DNA from: Pelagibius litoralis
GTDB lineage: Bacteria > Pseudomonadota > Alphaproteobacteria > Kiloniellales > Kiloniellaceae
Reading direction: 5' to 3'
Length of the DNA: 64,000 nt
NCBI RefSeq assembly: GCF_011683915.1
Contig: NZ_JAAQPH010000019.1
Location: forward strand, 1 to 64,000
Shown here piece by piece: positions 7,144 to 15,639 of this stretch. How positions within the stretch are numbered: position 1 is the first letter of the stretch; each line of letters opens with the position of its first letter. Under the pieces are notes generated by a model. The model was not told where the DNA came from and made no database searches. It worked only from the letters and a program-made list of their open reading frames with translations. Position numbers and translations under genes: made by a program.

Positions 7144-7959
7144 ATGCCGCTCAGCCGTTCGCCGAAAGACGTGCTGCGCCCCTTCGTCCGGCAGCTCTGG
7201 GCGTCGGAGGGGGATGGACCGCCCGGAGAAGGGTCGAACCGGGAAATGATGCTGCCCAGCGGGGCGCTGCATCTGGTGCTTCGGCTGGCGGAGACTCCGC
7301 TGCGGATCTTCCGCCACCGCGATGACAGGGTCGGCTTCACGGTCTCGGCAGCGGTAATCGGCGGTCCGCGCAGCGGGCCCTACCTCAAGGATGTCTCAAG
7401 GCCGGTGCCGAGTGTCGGCGCCCTCTTGGCGCCGGGCGCCGCCGGGCTGCTGATCGGCGCGCCCGCCGGCGCATTTGCGGGCCGGCACACGGCTTTGGAG
7501 GATGTCTGGGGCGCGGCAGCCGTGACCGAGCTTCGTGAGAAACTCTGGACGGCCGGAACGGCGGCGCGGCGGCTCGATCTCTTCGAAGCCGCGCTGGCTG
7601 CCCGCCTGCCACGGCTGCGCGGGATCGACCCTCTGATCGCCCAAGCCCTGGCGGGCTTCGACGCCTCTCTTCCGGTCGCGGCGGTGGTCGGGCAAAGCGG
7701 TTACAGTCATCGGCACTTCTCGAAGCGCTTCACCGAAACCGTCGGTTTGAAGCCGAAGACCTACGGCAGGCTGTTGCGTTTCGGGCGGGTTCTGGCGCGG
7801 CTGTCCGCCGGCAGCGGTCCGGCCCTGGCCGACCTGGCGGCCGATGAAGGTTACGCCGACCAGGCCCATCTCAATCGCGAATTCCGTGAGTTCGCCGGTC
7901 TGTCGCCCGGCCGCTATCGCCGGCTGGCGCCGCGCTTTGCCCGCCACGTTCGGCTCTGA
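7144..7959 (+). CDS. AraC family transcriptional regulator with DUF6597-like N-terminus
   Basis: The protein has 271 residues. The N-terminal half (NREMMLPSGALHLVLRL, AAVIGGPRSGPY) matches the sensor domain often fused to this branch of AraC proteins. The C-terminal 100 residues hold two helix-turn-helix motifs (VVGQSGYSHRHFSKRFTE; LADLAADEGYADQAHLNREF) and the AraC signature FAGLSPGRYR. The start at MPLSRS follows the likely binding site and removes 15 non-family residues. A VOC protein lies 84 bases downstream in the same direction and is the probable target or partner. Confidence 0.88.
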   Translation: MPLSRSPKDVLRPFVRQLWASEGDGPPGEGSNREMMLPSGALHLVLRLAETPLRIFRHRDDRVGFTVSAAVIGGPRSGPYLKDVSRPVPSVGALLAPGAAGLLIGAPAGAFAGRHTALEDVWGAAAVTELREKLWTAGTAARRLDLFEAALAARLPRLRGIDPLIAQALAGFDASLPVAAVVGQSGYSHRHFSKRFTETVGLKPKTYGRLLRFGRVLARLSAGSGPALADLAADEGYADQAHLNREFREFAGLSPGRYRRLAPRFARHVRL

Positions 7960-8043
7960 GGTACCCGGGTCAATTTCCTTCAAGACAGCGGCGGGTCCCT
8001 GAGGGAGATTCAGCCAGGATTTCCAAATGAAAGGAAAACTGCC

Positions 8044-8490
8044 ATGGCGGTTCACGAACTCTTCGTCTACCTGACTGCCAGCCCGGCTGAGCAGGCTGCG
8101 GCCTATTACAAAGATATCTTCGGCGCGACGGAAAAGTTCCGCCTTGTCGAACCGGGCGGGCGCATCGGTCATCTGGAACTGCTGATCGGCGGTACGACGC
8201 TGATGCTCTCCGATGCTTTTCCCGAGTGTGATATTCACGCGCCCAAGGCCGATGCCCCCCACACCTTCGCCATTCACCTCCACGTCGACGACGCCGATGC
8301 CCTGATCGAGCGTGCCGTCGCCGCCGGCGCCCGTGTGGTGAGACCGCCACAGGATCATTTCTATGGCGAGCGTTCCGGCACCCTGCGTGATCCCTTCGGT
8401 TATGACTGGCTGATCGGCCATGCCATCGAAGAAGTCACGCCCGAGGAAATGCAGCGCCGCTATACGGCGATGCTGACGGCCAGCCAATGA
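8044..8490 (+). CDS. VOC family (glyoxalase/PhnB-like) protein
   Basis: This 148-residue protein has two beta-alpha-beta-beta-beta modules. Typical pieces are AAAYYKDIFGATEKFRL, IGHLELLIGGTTLMLSD, FAIHLHVDDADALIERAVAAGA and GERSGTLRDPFGYDWLIG. The PhnB-like branch includes non-enzymatic and metal-dependent lyase-type members, so the reaction cannot be assigned. A good aaaggaaa site precedes the start. It sits downstream of an AraC regulator of the type often paired with VOC genes. Confidence 0.88.
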   Translation: MAVHELFVYLTASPAEQAAAYYKDIFGATEKFRLVEPGGRIGHLELLIGGTTLMLSDAFPECDIHAPKADAPHTFAIHLHVDDADALIERAVAAGARVVRPPQDHFYGERSGTLRDPFGYDWLIGHAIEEVTPEEMQRRYTAMLTASQ

Positions 8491-8644
8491 CGACGCCAGT
8501 GTTCATCTACCAGTGCTCATCAAATTGACTCCAATTGGTCGGAATATGCTCTAGTCTTCTGTCTTACGGGGTGGGATCAAACGTCCCGCCGTAACGCGCC
8601 GGTACCAAGAAGCAAGAACAAACCGGCAAGACAGGAGGCGGATC

Positions 8645-9892
8645 ATGAGAGCGTTGTTCGTGCTGGGCGCCGTGGCTGTTTCGGGTTTTATCGGTACCGC
8701 TGCGGCCGATACCAGCGAGTCCAAATGGCAGACCCGGGTCGTCATTGAAAAGCAGGGCGCGCACTGCGTCGACGATCCGAACTGCTTCAACCGCTATCAC
8801 CCGGACATCCCGGCGGTCATCCGCGCCAATCCCGGCGACATGATCATCTATCACACCCGCGATGCATTGGATTCCGACCTGACGCTGGATTCCAATGCCG
8901 ACGACCTGGCGGCGGTCGACCTCAACTTCGTGCATCCCATGACCGGACCGGTCCATATCGAGGGCGCGGAGCGCGGGGATGTTATTGCCGTCACGCTCGT
9001 CGACATCGAACCGGACGAGTACGGTTACACCGTGATCGTGCCCGGCTTCGGCTTCCTGCGCGATATCTATACCGAACCTTATCTGGTGAACTGGAAACTG
9101 AGCCGGACCCACGCCGTGTCGGATCAGATGCCCGGCATCAGGGTGCCCTACGAAGCCTTTATGGGATCGGTCGGCGTCCTGCCTGGCCAGCCGGAAGTCG
9201 AAAGCTGGCTGGAGCGCGAAAGACTGCTGGGTGAGGCCGGCGGTGTCGCCCTGCCGCCGCAACCGATCGGCGCCTTGCCCTCTGCGGTCTGTGGACCGGA
9301 AGGTTCGGGCAAGGACCAGTGCCTGCGCACCATTCCGCCGCGCGAGAACGGCGGCAACATGGATGTGCAGCAGATGCAGATCGGCACCACGCTGCTGCTG
9401 CCGTGCTTTATCGAGGGTTGCGGGCTCTTCGTCGGCGACGTGCACTACGCGCAGGGCGACGGCGAGGTCTCCGGCACGGCCATCGAGACCGGGGCGGTGG
9501 TTACGGTAACCGTCGATATCCGCAAAGGTGAAGGGGCCTTCATCAAGGGACCGGAGGTCGAAGGCGGCGCGCAGATCAAGAACATCGAACCCTCGAAGTT
9601 CTATCAGACCATCGGCCTGCCCCTGAAAGCGGCGGGCGAAGTGCCGCCCCCGCACAGCTATCTCGACAGCCAGAAGATCGCCGACCTGACCAACCTTTCC
9701 GAGGATCTGACCCTGGCGGCGCGTGACGCGCTGATCAAGATGATCGACTACATCCAGCGTAAACACGGCCTCACCGCCGAGCAGGCCTATATCCTGTCCA
9801 GTGTTGCGGTCGACCTGCGGATCGGCCAGGTCGTCGATGTGCCGAACTACGTCGTGACCGCGGTGCTGAACGAGGACGTCTTCGCGGAGTGA
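8645..9892 (+). CDS. Exported acetamidase/formamidase family protein
   Basis: The protein has 415 residues. An N-terminal signal peptide (ALFVLGAVAVSGFIGTAAAD) precedes an FmdA/AmdA-type domain with NPGDMIIYHTRDA, HPMTGPVHIEGAERGDVIAVTL, GNMDVQQMQIGTTLLLPCFIEGCGLFVGDVHYAQGDGEVSGTAIE and SSVAVDLRIGQVVD. Most family members hydrolyse formamide or short amides in the cytoplasm, so export is noteworthy. A cysteine-rich region (CVDDPNC, VCGPEGSGKDQC) fits a secreted enzyme with disulfides. The next gene starts within its stop codon. Confidence 0.88.
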   Translation: MRALFVLGAVAVSGFIGTAAADTSESKWQTRVVIEKQGAHCVDDPNCFNRYHPDIPAVIRANPGDMIIYHTRDALDSDLTLDSNADDLAAVDLNFVHPMTGPVHIEGAERGDVIAVTLVDIEPDEYGYTVIVPGFGFLRDIYTEPYLVNWKLSRTHAVSDQMPGIRVPYEAFMGSVGVLPGQPEVESWLERERLLGEAGGVALPPQPIGALPSAVCGPEGSGKDQCLRTIPPRENGGNMDVQQMQIGTTLLLPCFIEGCGLFVGDVHYAQGDGEVSGTAIETGAVVTVTVDIRKGEGAFIKGPEVEGGAQIKNIEPSKFYQTIGLPLKAAGEVPPPHSYLDSQKIADLTNLSEDLTLAARDALIKMIDYIQRKHGLTAEQAYILSSVAVDLRIGQVVDVPNYVVTAVLNEDVFAE

Positions 9893-10455
9893 TGTGCGGT
9901 CGGACAAGACGGCAGGCGCTCGGCCTGGGGCTGCGTTTAGGGGTTGGTGCAGGCGCGGCGTTGCTGTTAAGCGGCCACACGCCCTATGGGCAGTGGGTCG
10001 TCTACCGCAAGAAACACCTGCTGATCGGCTGCCACAAGGCCGATCCCGGGGCCTACGACCTGGCCAAGCAGGTGGTGGCGCAGCTTGATGCGCACCTGCC
10101 GGCGGCCAAGTCGCGGGTCGCGCGTGCGCCCCACGCCGGACGGCTTGCCAGCCTCTTGGCCACCGCGCAGATGGATGTCGCGACCCTGAGCGGGTCGGAA
10201 GCCGCCGCCATGCAGGCCGGTAGTGGTGGTTTCGCACCCTACGGTCCAGTGGCGCTGCGTCTGCTGTTGCCGCTGGGTGACCGGCTTCTGATCGCCCGGG
10301 CGGATTTTCCCGAGCGCCATGCCTGGCTGGTGACGGCGGCCCTGGCCGGGACGGACCTCGCGCCGGAGATCCAGACTGCGCAAGAGGCGGCGGTACCGTG
10401 GCATCCCGGCAGCCGCGCCTTCCTGGAAGGCCGCCCCGAACCGGGCAGTGACTAG
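9892..10455 (+). CDS. Uncharacterised exported protein, possibly a solute-binding-like domain
   Basis: This 187-residue protein has an N-terminal GRTRRQALGLGLRLGVGAGAALLLSG segment, a possible twin-arginine or membrane-anchoring leader. The segment LLIGCHKADPGAYDLAKQVVAQLDAHLP is reminiscent of the start of TAXI-type TRAP receptors. ATLSGSEAAAMQAG would be its ligand-loop region, but the protein is about half the length of such receptors. Its start overlaps the formamidase stop (TGATG), so it is co-translated with that gene. The function is unknown; an accessory amide-sensing or binding role is inference. Confidence 0.65.
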   Translation: MCGRTRRQALGLGLRLGVGAGAALLLSGHTPYGQWVVYRKKHLLIGCHKADPGAYDLAKQVVAQLDAHLPAAKSRVARAPHAGRLASLLATAQMDVATLSGSEAAAMQAGSGGFAPYGPVALRLLLPLGDRLLIARADFPERHAWLVTAALAGTDLAPEIQTAQEAAVPWHPGSRAFLEGRPEPGSD

Positions 10456-10473
10456 AGCGGATTCCTTGGGCCG

Positions 10474-11643
10474 TCACCTCATCGCCTGCAGCCGCGCCAT
10501 GGCGAGGATGCCGACGGCGGGGCCGGCCGCCAGGGCGATGAGCACCAGCGGCCAGCCGAAGTTGGCGGCGAGAACCGGCGTCACCTGCACGGTGACGAAG
10601 GTCAGGGCGAAACCCAGCGCGGTCTGAAAGGTCATCAGGCTGCCCGCCTGTTCCGGCGGAGAGGCGTCGGCGACCAGGGCGGAGAACTGGGCCGAGTCCG
10701 GTATGATGCTGATGCCCCAGATCACGACGATGACGAAGGTCAGCCAGACAGGTCCGCCGAAGGTCACGCCGGCGGCGACAGCCGAAGCGCCGCTCACCGC
10801 CATGGCGATGATGGCGATGCGGGCTTTGCCGATCCGGTCGGCGGCGATGCCGGCGACGACGCAGGTCAGGCTGCCGGCGCCGATGGCGACAAAGGCGGTG
10901 AGCTTGGAGAGCTGTTCGGCTTCGGCGCTTGGCAAGGTCACGCTGTAGGAGATGGCGGTCGCCGCGGCGATCCAGGCCCACATGGCATAAAGCTCCCACA
11001 TGTGGCCAAGGTATCCGATATAGGCGAGCCGGACGCGCCGGTTGGTCCAGGCGGCGACGATCACCTTGGGATCGAAGCGCTGCGCCCTGCCGTGATGGGA
11101 CCCCAAGCCGACCCCGAGGCAGAGGATACCGGCAAAGAGCGATGCCAGGGAAGCCGCGGCGACGGTAATGCGCCAGTCAGCCCCGCCGGAAAGGGCGATC
11201 AGGTAGGGGGAGGCCGAGCCGAGGGTGAGGGCGGCGACAAGGATGCCGACCAGAAAGCCCCGGTCGTCCTTGCCCCAGCCGACGACGATTTTCATGCCGA
11301 CGGGGTAGACGCCGGCCAGCAGGGCGCCGGTGGCGACGCGCGCAACAATCGCCGCGCTGCTGCCCGGCGGGACGAACAGCAGAACGGCGTTGGCCGCCCC
11401 GGCGGCAAGGGCGCAGGCGGCAAAGACGCGGCGCGGATCGTAGCGGTCGGGGATACCGAAGATCGCCGAGGCCAGCGCCCCGATGACGAAGCCGGCCTGC
11501 ACGCCGCTGGACAGGGCGGCTTGGCGGGCCGACGAAAGCTCTGCTTCGCGCAGCATGTCGGGCAGGATCGCCGCCGAGACGAACCACAACGACATTGCGG
11601 CCAGTTCTGCGATCAACAGCAGGGTTATGGATCGAAACTTCAT
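10474..11643 (-). CDS. MFS transporter
   Basis: This 389-residue inner-membrane protein has about 12 predicted helices. The first helix carries AELAAMSLWFVSAAILPDM, and the loop after helix 2 is a short MFS motif (FGIPDRYDPRRVF). The pattern is close to proteins annotated as cyanate or nitrate-type or general MFS carriers, but no substrate can be read from the sequence. It converges on the exported-protein gene at 10455. The gap contains a tagagcggattc fragment of the intergenic repeat seen in full at 11833. Confidence 0.85.
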   Translation of the reverse strand: MKFRSITLLLIAELAAMSLWFVSAAILPDMLREAELSSARQAALSSGVQAGFVIGALASAIFGIPDRYDPRRVFAACALAAGAANAVLLFVPPGSSAAIVARVATGALLAGVYPVGMKIVVGWGKDDRGFLVGILVAALTLGSASPYLIALSGGADWRITVAAASLASLFAGILCLGVGLGSHHGRAQRFDPKVIVAAWTNRRVRLAYIGYLGHMWELYAMWAWIAAATAISYSVTLPSAEAEQLSKLTAFVAIGAGSLTCVVAGIAADRIGKARIAIIAMAVSGASAVAAGVTFGGPVWLTFVIVVIWGISIIPDSAQFSALVADASPPEQAGSLMTFQTALGFALTFVTVQVTPVLAANFGWPLVLIALAAGPAVGILAMARLQAMR

Positions 11644-11758
11644 GCCGCCGTCAGTGGTAAAGGACGCGGCGGGCTTAGTCGATCTTGCTTTTGGGGTTCC
11701 CAGTCAAGGCTGCGGCAGACCGCCCCGGCTGGGACGGCCTGCTGCAGAGTTTGCCGCC

Positions 11759-11896
11759 TAGAGCAGATTCACCTGGTCGAGTGGAATCGCCGGAGGCGAT
11801 CCATCGACCAGGATCTGCTCTAACTGTTGATATAGAGCGGATTCACATGTTTTGCCGTAACCACGCAGTGGTTCCGACAAAACATGACCCGCTCTA
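11759..11896 (+). repeat. Double-hairpin intergenic repeat, copy 1
   Basis: Two long imperfect inverted repeats lie in tandem. Unit A is 11759-11822 (tagagcagatt ... ggatctgctcta). Unit B is 11833-11896 (tagagcggattcacatgttttg ... caaaacatgacccgctcta). The reverse complement of the whole arrangement recurs at 47569-47704. Unit B overlaps the stop codon of the ABC receptor gene and could act as its transcript end. Confidence 0.75.
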
Positions 11897-13033
11897 GCGG
11901 CTCAGTTTGCCGACGCCGGAGAAGCGGAAGGCTTCTTTTTCCAGCGCGTCGATTTCTTCCAGGCTCATCTGGTCGTTGGCGATGGTGATGCGGCCGAGGA
12001 AGACATGGGGCAGTTCTTCCGCCCGGCCCTCCATATGCGCCTTGATGGCCTCGGCCGCCGCCGCGCCGACGTCGTCGCCCATGCGCATCGGTGTGGCGTC
12101 GAGCTCGCCACGGCGGATGGCATCGAGCTCCAGTCCGGTGCCGCCCCAGCCTGTGGAGAAGATCTCCTTGTGCTTTTCCGCGGCGATCTGCGCCTCGACC
12201 GATCCCATGGCCATGGCGGTGTTGGCGTTGTGGATGATCTTGGCCTCGGGATAGGCCTGGAGGATCAGGTTGGTGCCGTCGAAGCCTCCTTCGCGCCGAT
12301 ACTCGCCATAGTGTTCATAGGCCAGGGTCCAATTGCCTTTCTCCTGGACGCAAGCGGCGAAATCGCCGGAGCGCTGATTATCGGTAATCCCGGGAATGCC
12401 GCGGTTCATGGCGTAGGTAATGTCTTTGCCGAGACGGTCGACCATATACTCGCAGATCAGTTCCGCACCCTCCGCCGCCGAGAAATCGAACCAGCCGGCC
12501 GGCTGCTTCGTCAGGTACTTCGGTGGCGTGAAGAACGACCAGACGAAGGTGGTGAAGCCCTCGGTGTTGGCCAGCTTGTCGATGTTGTCGGCCTGGGTCG
12601 CCAGTTCGGAGGGACCGAAGACCACGAAGTCGTAGATGTCGGCGTCCTGAATGACCTGGTCGGTGTAGGTCGCCTGCAGCGAATGCTCGATCTGGCGTGA
12701 GGCGAACTCGGTTGTTTCGTATTGGATGCCGACCTGGTCGAGCCGCTTGGTGAAGGCCAGATAGGCGCGGGCCCAGAAGTCGGAGACGTCGGCGGAGGGA
12801 TAGATCAGCGCGATCTGGATCGGCTTGTCCAGCTTGCCGCTGTAGGGGACCGCTTCGCTGCTGACGATCTTACGCATGGCTTCCAACTGGCCGGGCTTGT
12901 TGACCTGTTCGACCAGCCAGAAGTCGCGTTCATCGTCGCCCGGCATCGCCTTCAGCGGAAAGTCATCGGCAAAGGCAGCGCCGGCCAGGCAGAGGGCTGC
13001 ACCGCACAACAGCGTCGACAGATAGGCTTTCAT
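11894..13033 (-). CDS. Sugar-type ABC transporter substrate-binding protein
   Basis: This 379-residue periplasmic protein has a signal peptide (CLAGAAFAD) and a type I periplasmic-binding fold. Visible segments are PIQIALIYPSADVSDFWARAYLAFTKRL, the DIYDFVVFGPSE strand and EAKIIHNANTAMAMGSVEA. The fold matches receptors of the ribose/xylose/autoinducer-2 class. It is the last gene of a leftward operon with a RbsC-like permease and a single-domain RbsA-like ATPase. The ligand is probably a sugar, polyol or related compound but is not determined. Confidence 0.88.
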   Translation of the reverse strand: MKAYLSTLLCGAALCLAGAAFADDFPLKAMPGDDERDFWLVEQVNKPGQLEAMRKIVSSEAVPYSGKLDKPIQIALIYPSADVSDFWARAYLAFTKRLDQVGIQYETTEFASRQIEHSLQATYTDQVIQDADIYDFVVFGPSELATQADNIDKLANTEGFTTFVWSFFTPPKYLTKQPAGWFDFSAAEGAELICEYMVDRLGKDITYAMNRGIPGITDNQRSGDFAACVQEKGNWTLAYEHYGEYRREGGFDGTNLILQAYPEAKIIHNANTAMAMGSVEAQIAAEKHKEIFSTGWGGTGLELDAIRRGELDATPMRMGDDVGAAAAEAIKAHMEGRAEELPHVFLGRITIANDQMSLEEIDALEKEAFRFSGVGKLSR

Positions 13034-13100
13034 GACTCATTCCTCCCGGTTTGTGTTTGTTAACCTCGTATTCGGCGCGTCCCTTTAACCGCTGGCCGTC

Positions 13101-14216
13101 CTACCCACTCGCTACTGGGGCGCCGGACAGGAAGTGGCCCAGTGCCAGCAAGGCGATCAACAGCGCCAGCAGGCCGCCGCTGAGCTTCACGATCTTGATG
13201 TTCTCCGGCGTTGCGAAAGCGGCGAAAAGCCCGCCTCCTCCGTCGCGGTCTTTCTTCTGCAGCCAGGTGAAGAGGGCGACCGAGGTGATGATCACGACGC
13301 CCGAGCCGACCGACTGCCAGAAGAACTCGATGCGTAGGGTCACCAGGGCATTGATCATCATGGAGAGCAGCAGCACGCCGGCGAAGGAGCCGAGCAGCGA
13401 GGCGCGCCCGCCGAACAGGGACGTGCCGCCGACCACCACGGCGGCGATGACATGCAGGTTGAAGTAAGGTGCCGAGGTTGCCTGCACGGCGTTCAGCTTG
13501 CCCGCCAGCATGACGCCGGCCAGTGCCGCCATGGTGCCCATCAGGATATAGGCGTGCAGCTTGTAACGGTCGACGGCGATGCCGGTCAATTCGGCGGCTT
13601 CGGGGCTGGAGCCTATGGCAATCGAGTAGCGCCCGAAGTGGGTGCGCTTCAGCAGCACGAAGCCGACGATGAAGGCAAGGATGCCGATGGTCACCGGGAT
13701 CGGCAGAAACCATTCCAGGCGGCCGCGGCCGATATCGGTAATGAGGTCGGGAAAACGCGCCAGCACCAGGCCCTTGGCGAGGACCAGCGCGAGGCCGCGA
13801 TAGACAAGATCCATTGCCAGAGTGCCGATCAGGTCGGGCACGCGGAACTTGGTGATGATGAGTCCGTTGATCAGGCCAAGCAGACCACCCAGACAGATGG
13901 CGATCGATACGGCGGCCCAGTCGGGGAAACCGTACTGCTTGATGAGGAAGGCCATGATGATGCTGGTCAGCGCGGCGACCGACCCGATGGAGAGATCGAT
14001 ACCGCGCTGGGTGATGACGAAGGTCATCGCCATGGCCATCGGCATGTAGAGGGCTGCTTCAAGCAGGATGATGTTCAGGTTCGACAGCCGGAAATACCGG
14101 GTTGGCTCGGCGATACCCATGAAGGCCGCGATCATCAGGATCATCGCCAGGGGGGCGATGATCGCCATGTAGGGATCGAGGCGTTCCTTCAATTGATTTT
14201 GTGCGTTCTCAGCCAA
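13101..14216 (-). CDS. Sugar-type ABC transporter permease (RbsC-like)
   Basis: This 371-residue membrane protein has eight to ten helices and the BPD_transp_2 pattern, including FVITQRGIDLSIGSVAALTS, the conserved loop of ribose-type permeases, and VVVGGTSLFGGRASLLGSFAG. It starts with TTG, with a gaggga site five bases upstream; no better ATG fits the family N-terminus. It lies 14 bases after the ATPase gene and 67 bases before the receptor gene, in one operon. Confidence 0.92.
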   Translation of the reverse strand: MAENAQNQLKERLDPYMAIIAPLAMILMIAAFMGIAEPTRYFRLSNLNIILLEAALYMPMAMAMTFVITQRGIDLSIGSVAALTSIIMAFLIKQYGFPDWAAVSIAICLGGLLGLINGLIITKFRVPDLIGTLAMDLVYRGLALVLAKGLVLARFPDLITDIGRGRLEWFLPIPVTIGILAFIVGFVLLKRTHFGRYSIAIGSSPEAAELTGIAVDRYKLHAYILMGTMAALAGVMLAGKLNAVQATSAPYFNLHVIAAVVVGGTSLFGGRASLLGSFAGVLLLSMMINALVTLRIEFFWQSVGSGVVIITSVALFTWLQKKDRDGGGGLFAAFATPENIKIVKLSGGLLALLIALLALGHFLSGAPVASG

Positions 14217-14230
14217 GGTTCCCTCGTTTC

Positions 14231-14992
14231 TCAGGCGTCTTCCGTCACACCGACGATCAGTCCCAGGACCTCCTGGGTGCTGCTCTCGGCGGTTTTGACG
14301 ATCCCGACGCAGCGCCCGCGGCGCATGACCTGGATGCGGTCGGAAACGGCGAAGACATCGTCAAGCGAGTGAGAGATCAGCACGATGGCCAGACCCTGTT
14401 CCCGCAACACCTCGATCAGTTTCAGGGTGCGCGCGGTTTCCTGCGGGCCAAGCGCCGCCGTCGGTTCATCCATCACCAGCACGCGCAGGTCGCTGTGGTA
14501 GACGGCGCGCGCGATGGCGACCGCCTGGCGCTGCCCACCGGAGAGACTCTCCGTCGGCGCGTCCATGTTCGGCAAGCGCACGCCGAGGCGGTCGAACAGG
14601 ACGCGCTCGGATTCTTCGCGCATGCGTTTGTTGTCGAGCAGCGGAAAGCCCAGGAAGGACTTCGTAAGCTCGGAGCCGAGGAACATGTTGGATGCCGGAT
14701 CAAGATGATCGGCCAGGGCGAGAGTCTGATAGACCGCATCGATCCCGCGCGCGATGGCCTCGGAATGGCTGTTCATGGACAGGATTTCCCCATCCATCTC
14801 AATGGTGCCGCCGGTTGCCCGGTAGACGCCGGTGAGAATCTTGATGAGCGTGGACTTGCCGGCACCGTTGTCGCCGACGATGGCCAGCACCTCGCCGGGA
14901 TAAGCGTCCAGATCGACGTCCTGCAGTGCGGTGACACCACCGAAGCGCTTGCTGACGCCGCGCATGGAAATGATGGGCTCTCTCGCTGCCAT
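14231..14992 (-). CDS. Sugar-type ABC transporter ATP-binding protein (single domain)
   Basis: The protein has 253 residues, with Walker A GDNGAGKST, Q-loop, signature LSGGQRQ and Walker B VLVMDEPTAAL followed by the switch His in LISHSLDDV. It is a single nucleotide-binding domain, unlike the fused double-domain RbsA, and so resembles FrcA-type subunits. It is first in the leftward operon with the permease and receptor. A perfect palindrome of LacI-operator type lies about 130 bases upstream. Confidence 0.93.
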   Translation of the reverse strand: MAAREPIISMRGVSKRFGGVTALQDVDLDAYPGEVLAIVGDNGAGKSTLIKILTGVYRATGGTIEMDGEILSMNSHSEAIARGIDAVYQTLALADHLDPASNMFLGSELTKSFLGFPLLDNKRMREESERVLFDRLGVRLPNMDAPTESLSGGQRQAVAIARAVYHSDLRVLVMDEPTAALGPQETARTLKLIEVLREQGLAIVLISHSLDDVFAVSDRIQVMRRGRCVGIVKTAESSTQEVLGLIVGVTEDA

Positions 14993-15121
14993 TTTGCGTC
15001 CTCCCAGCCCGGATCTTCTTTTCTTTGCGGCCCGCGAAAGAGGGCCGGGCGATCCGGGAGAGCGGGTTGCAAGACCGCCTTTTATCCGGGAAGAAGTTTG
15101 CCGGTTACGTTATGCTGTATG

Positions 15122-15139
15122 AATGTTATCGATAACATT
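15122..15139. promoter_or_regulatory. LacI-family-type operator upstream of the ABC operon
   Basis: An 18-bp perfect palindrome, aatgttatcgataacatt, has the central CG and the arm pattern of LacI/GntR-type operators. It lies between the hypothetical gene ending at 15219 and the ATPase start at 14992. On the minus strand, ttgact a few bases upstream could be a -35 element, placing the palindrome in the promoter spacer. No LacI-type gene is in the window. Confidence 0.65.
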
Positions 15140-15218
15140 TCGAAAGTCAATGATCGCGAGTCTCTCTTCCCAAGGGCGGCTCTCTTACGCCGCCGTTGAA
15201 ACCTCCATCGCCCTGACG

Positions 15219-15605
15219 CTAAGACGGCTTGTGGAGTTGTAGTGCCGCTGCCACGGCGTTGCGCAGGTCCGGGTCTTCGTCGATTCCCGCGGCGATCCCG
15301 GCGGCGCGGTAGTCGACGCCGCTGTCCAGATGCGCGGCCCGTTCGGCCCGGCCGAGCATACCGGGTTTGCCGATCAGCTCGCCGACGCAGTGGCGGATCG
15401 CCTCGGCGGGTGGCTCGCTCTCGTCGCCGAACAGCTCCTGCCAGACCATGCGGACGTAGAGCGCGCAGTGATGGGCGAGCAGGGCCTGTTCGCGGGTCGT
15501 GCAGGCCGACGCAAGGTCGCCGAGACCCCAGCCGCGCAGGCGATCCAGCTGAAAGGGCGCCGCGGTGCCCGGTTCACCGATGTCGGGAAGATCCTTGTAG
15601 TCCAT
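15219..15605 (-). CDS. Hypothetical 128-residue protein
   Basis: I do not recognise a family. The protein is acidic, soluble and predicted mostly helical, with repeated Ala/Glu-rich segments (AEAIRHCVGELIGKPG, RAERAAHLDSGVDYRAAGIAAG). It has no signal peptide. It lies 34 bases downstream of the cNMP/thioredoxin-reductase-like gene in the same direction and is probably co-transcribed with it. Confidence 0.6.
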   Translation of the reverse strand: MDYKDLPDIGEPGTAAPFQLDRLRGWGLGDLASACTTREQALLAHHCALYVRMVWQELFGDESEPPAEAIRHCVGELIGKPGMLGRAERAAHLDSGVDYRAAGIAAGIDEDPDLRNAVAAALQLHKPS

Positions 15606-15639
15606 CCTTACTTCCTCCTGTTCAAGGCGGGCTCCTGTT

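Noticed and set aside
8564-10999. 811-codon open frame opposite the formamidase and MFS genes
   Set aside because: Arg/His/Gly-rich shadow of well-supported genes on the other strand and in another frame.
11759-11896. CRISPR array
   Set aside because: There are only two different hairpins without regular spacers, and no cas genes in the window.
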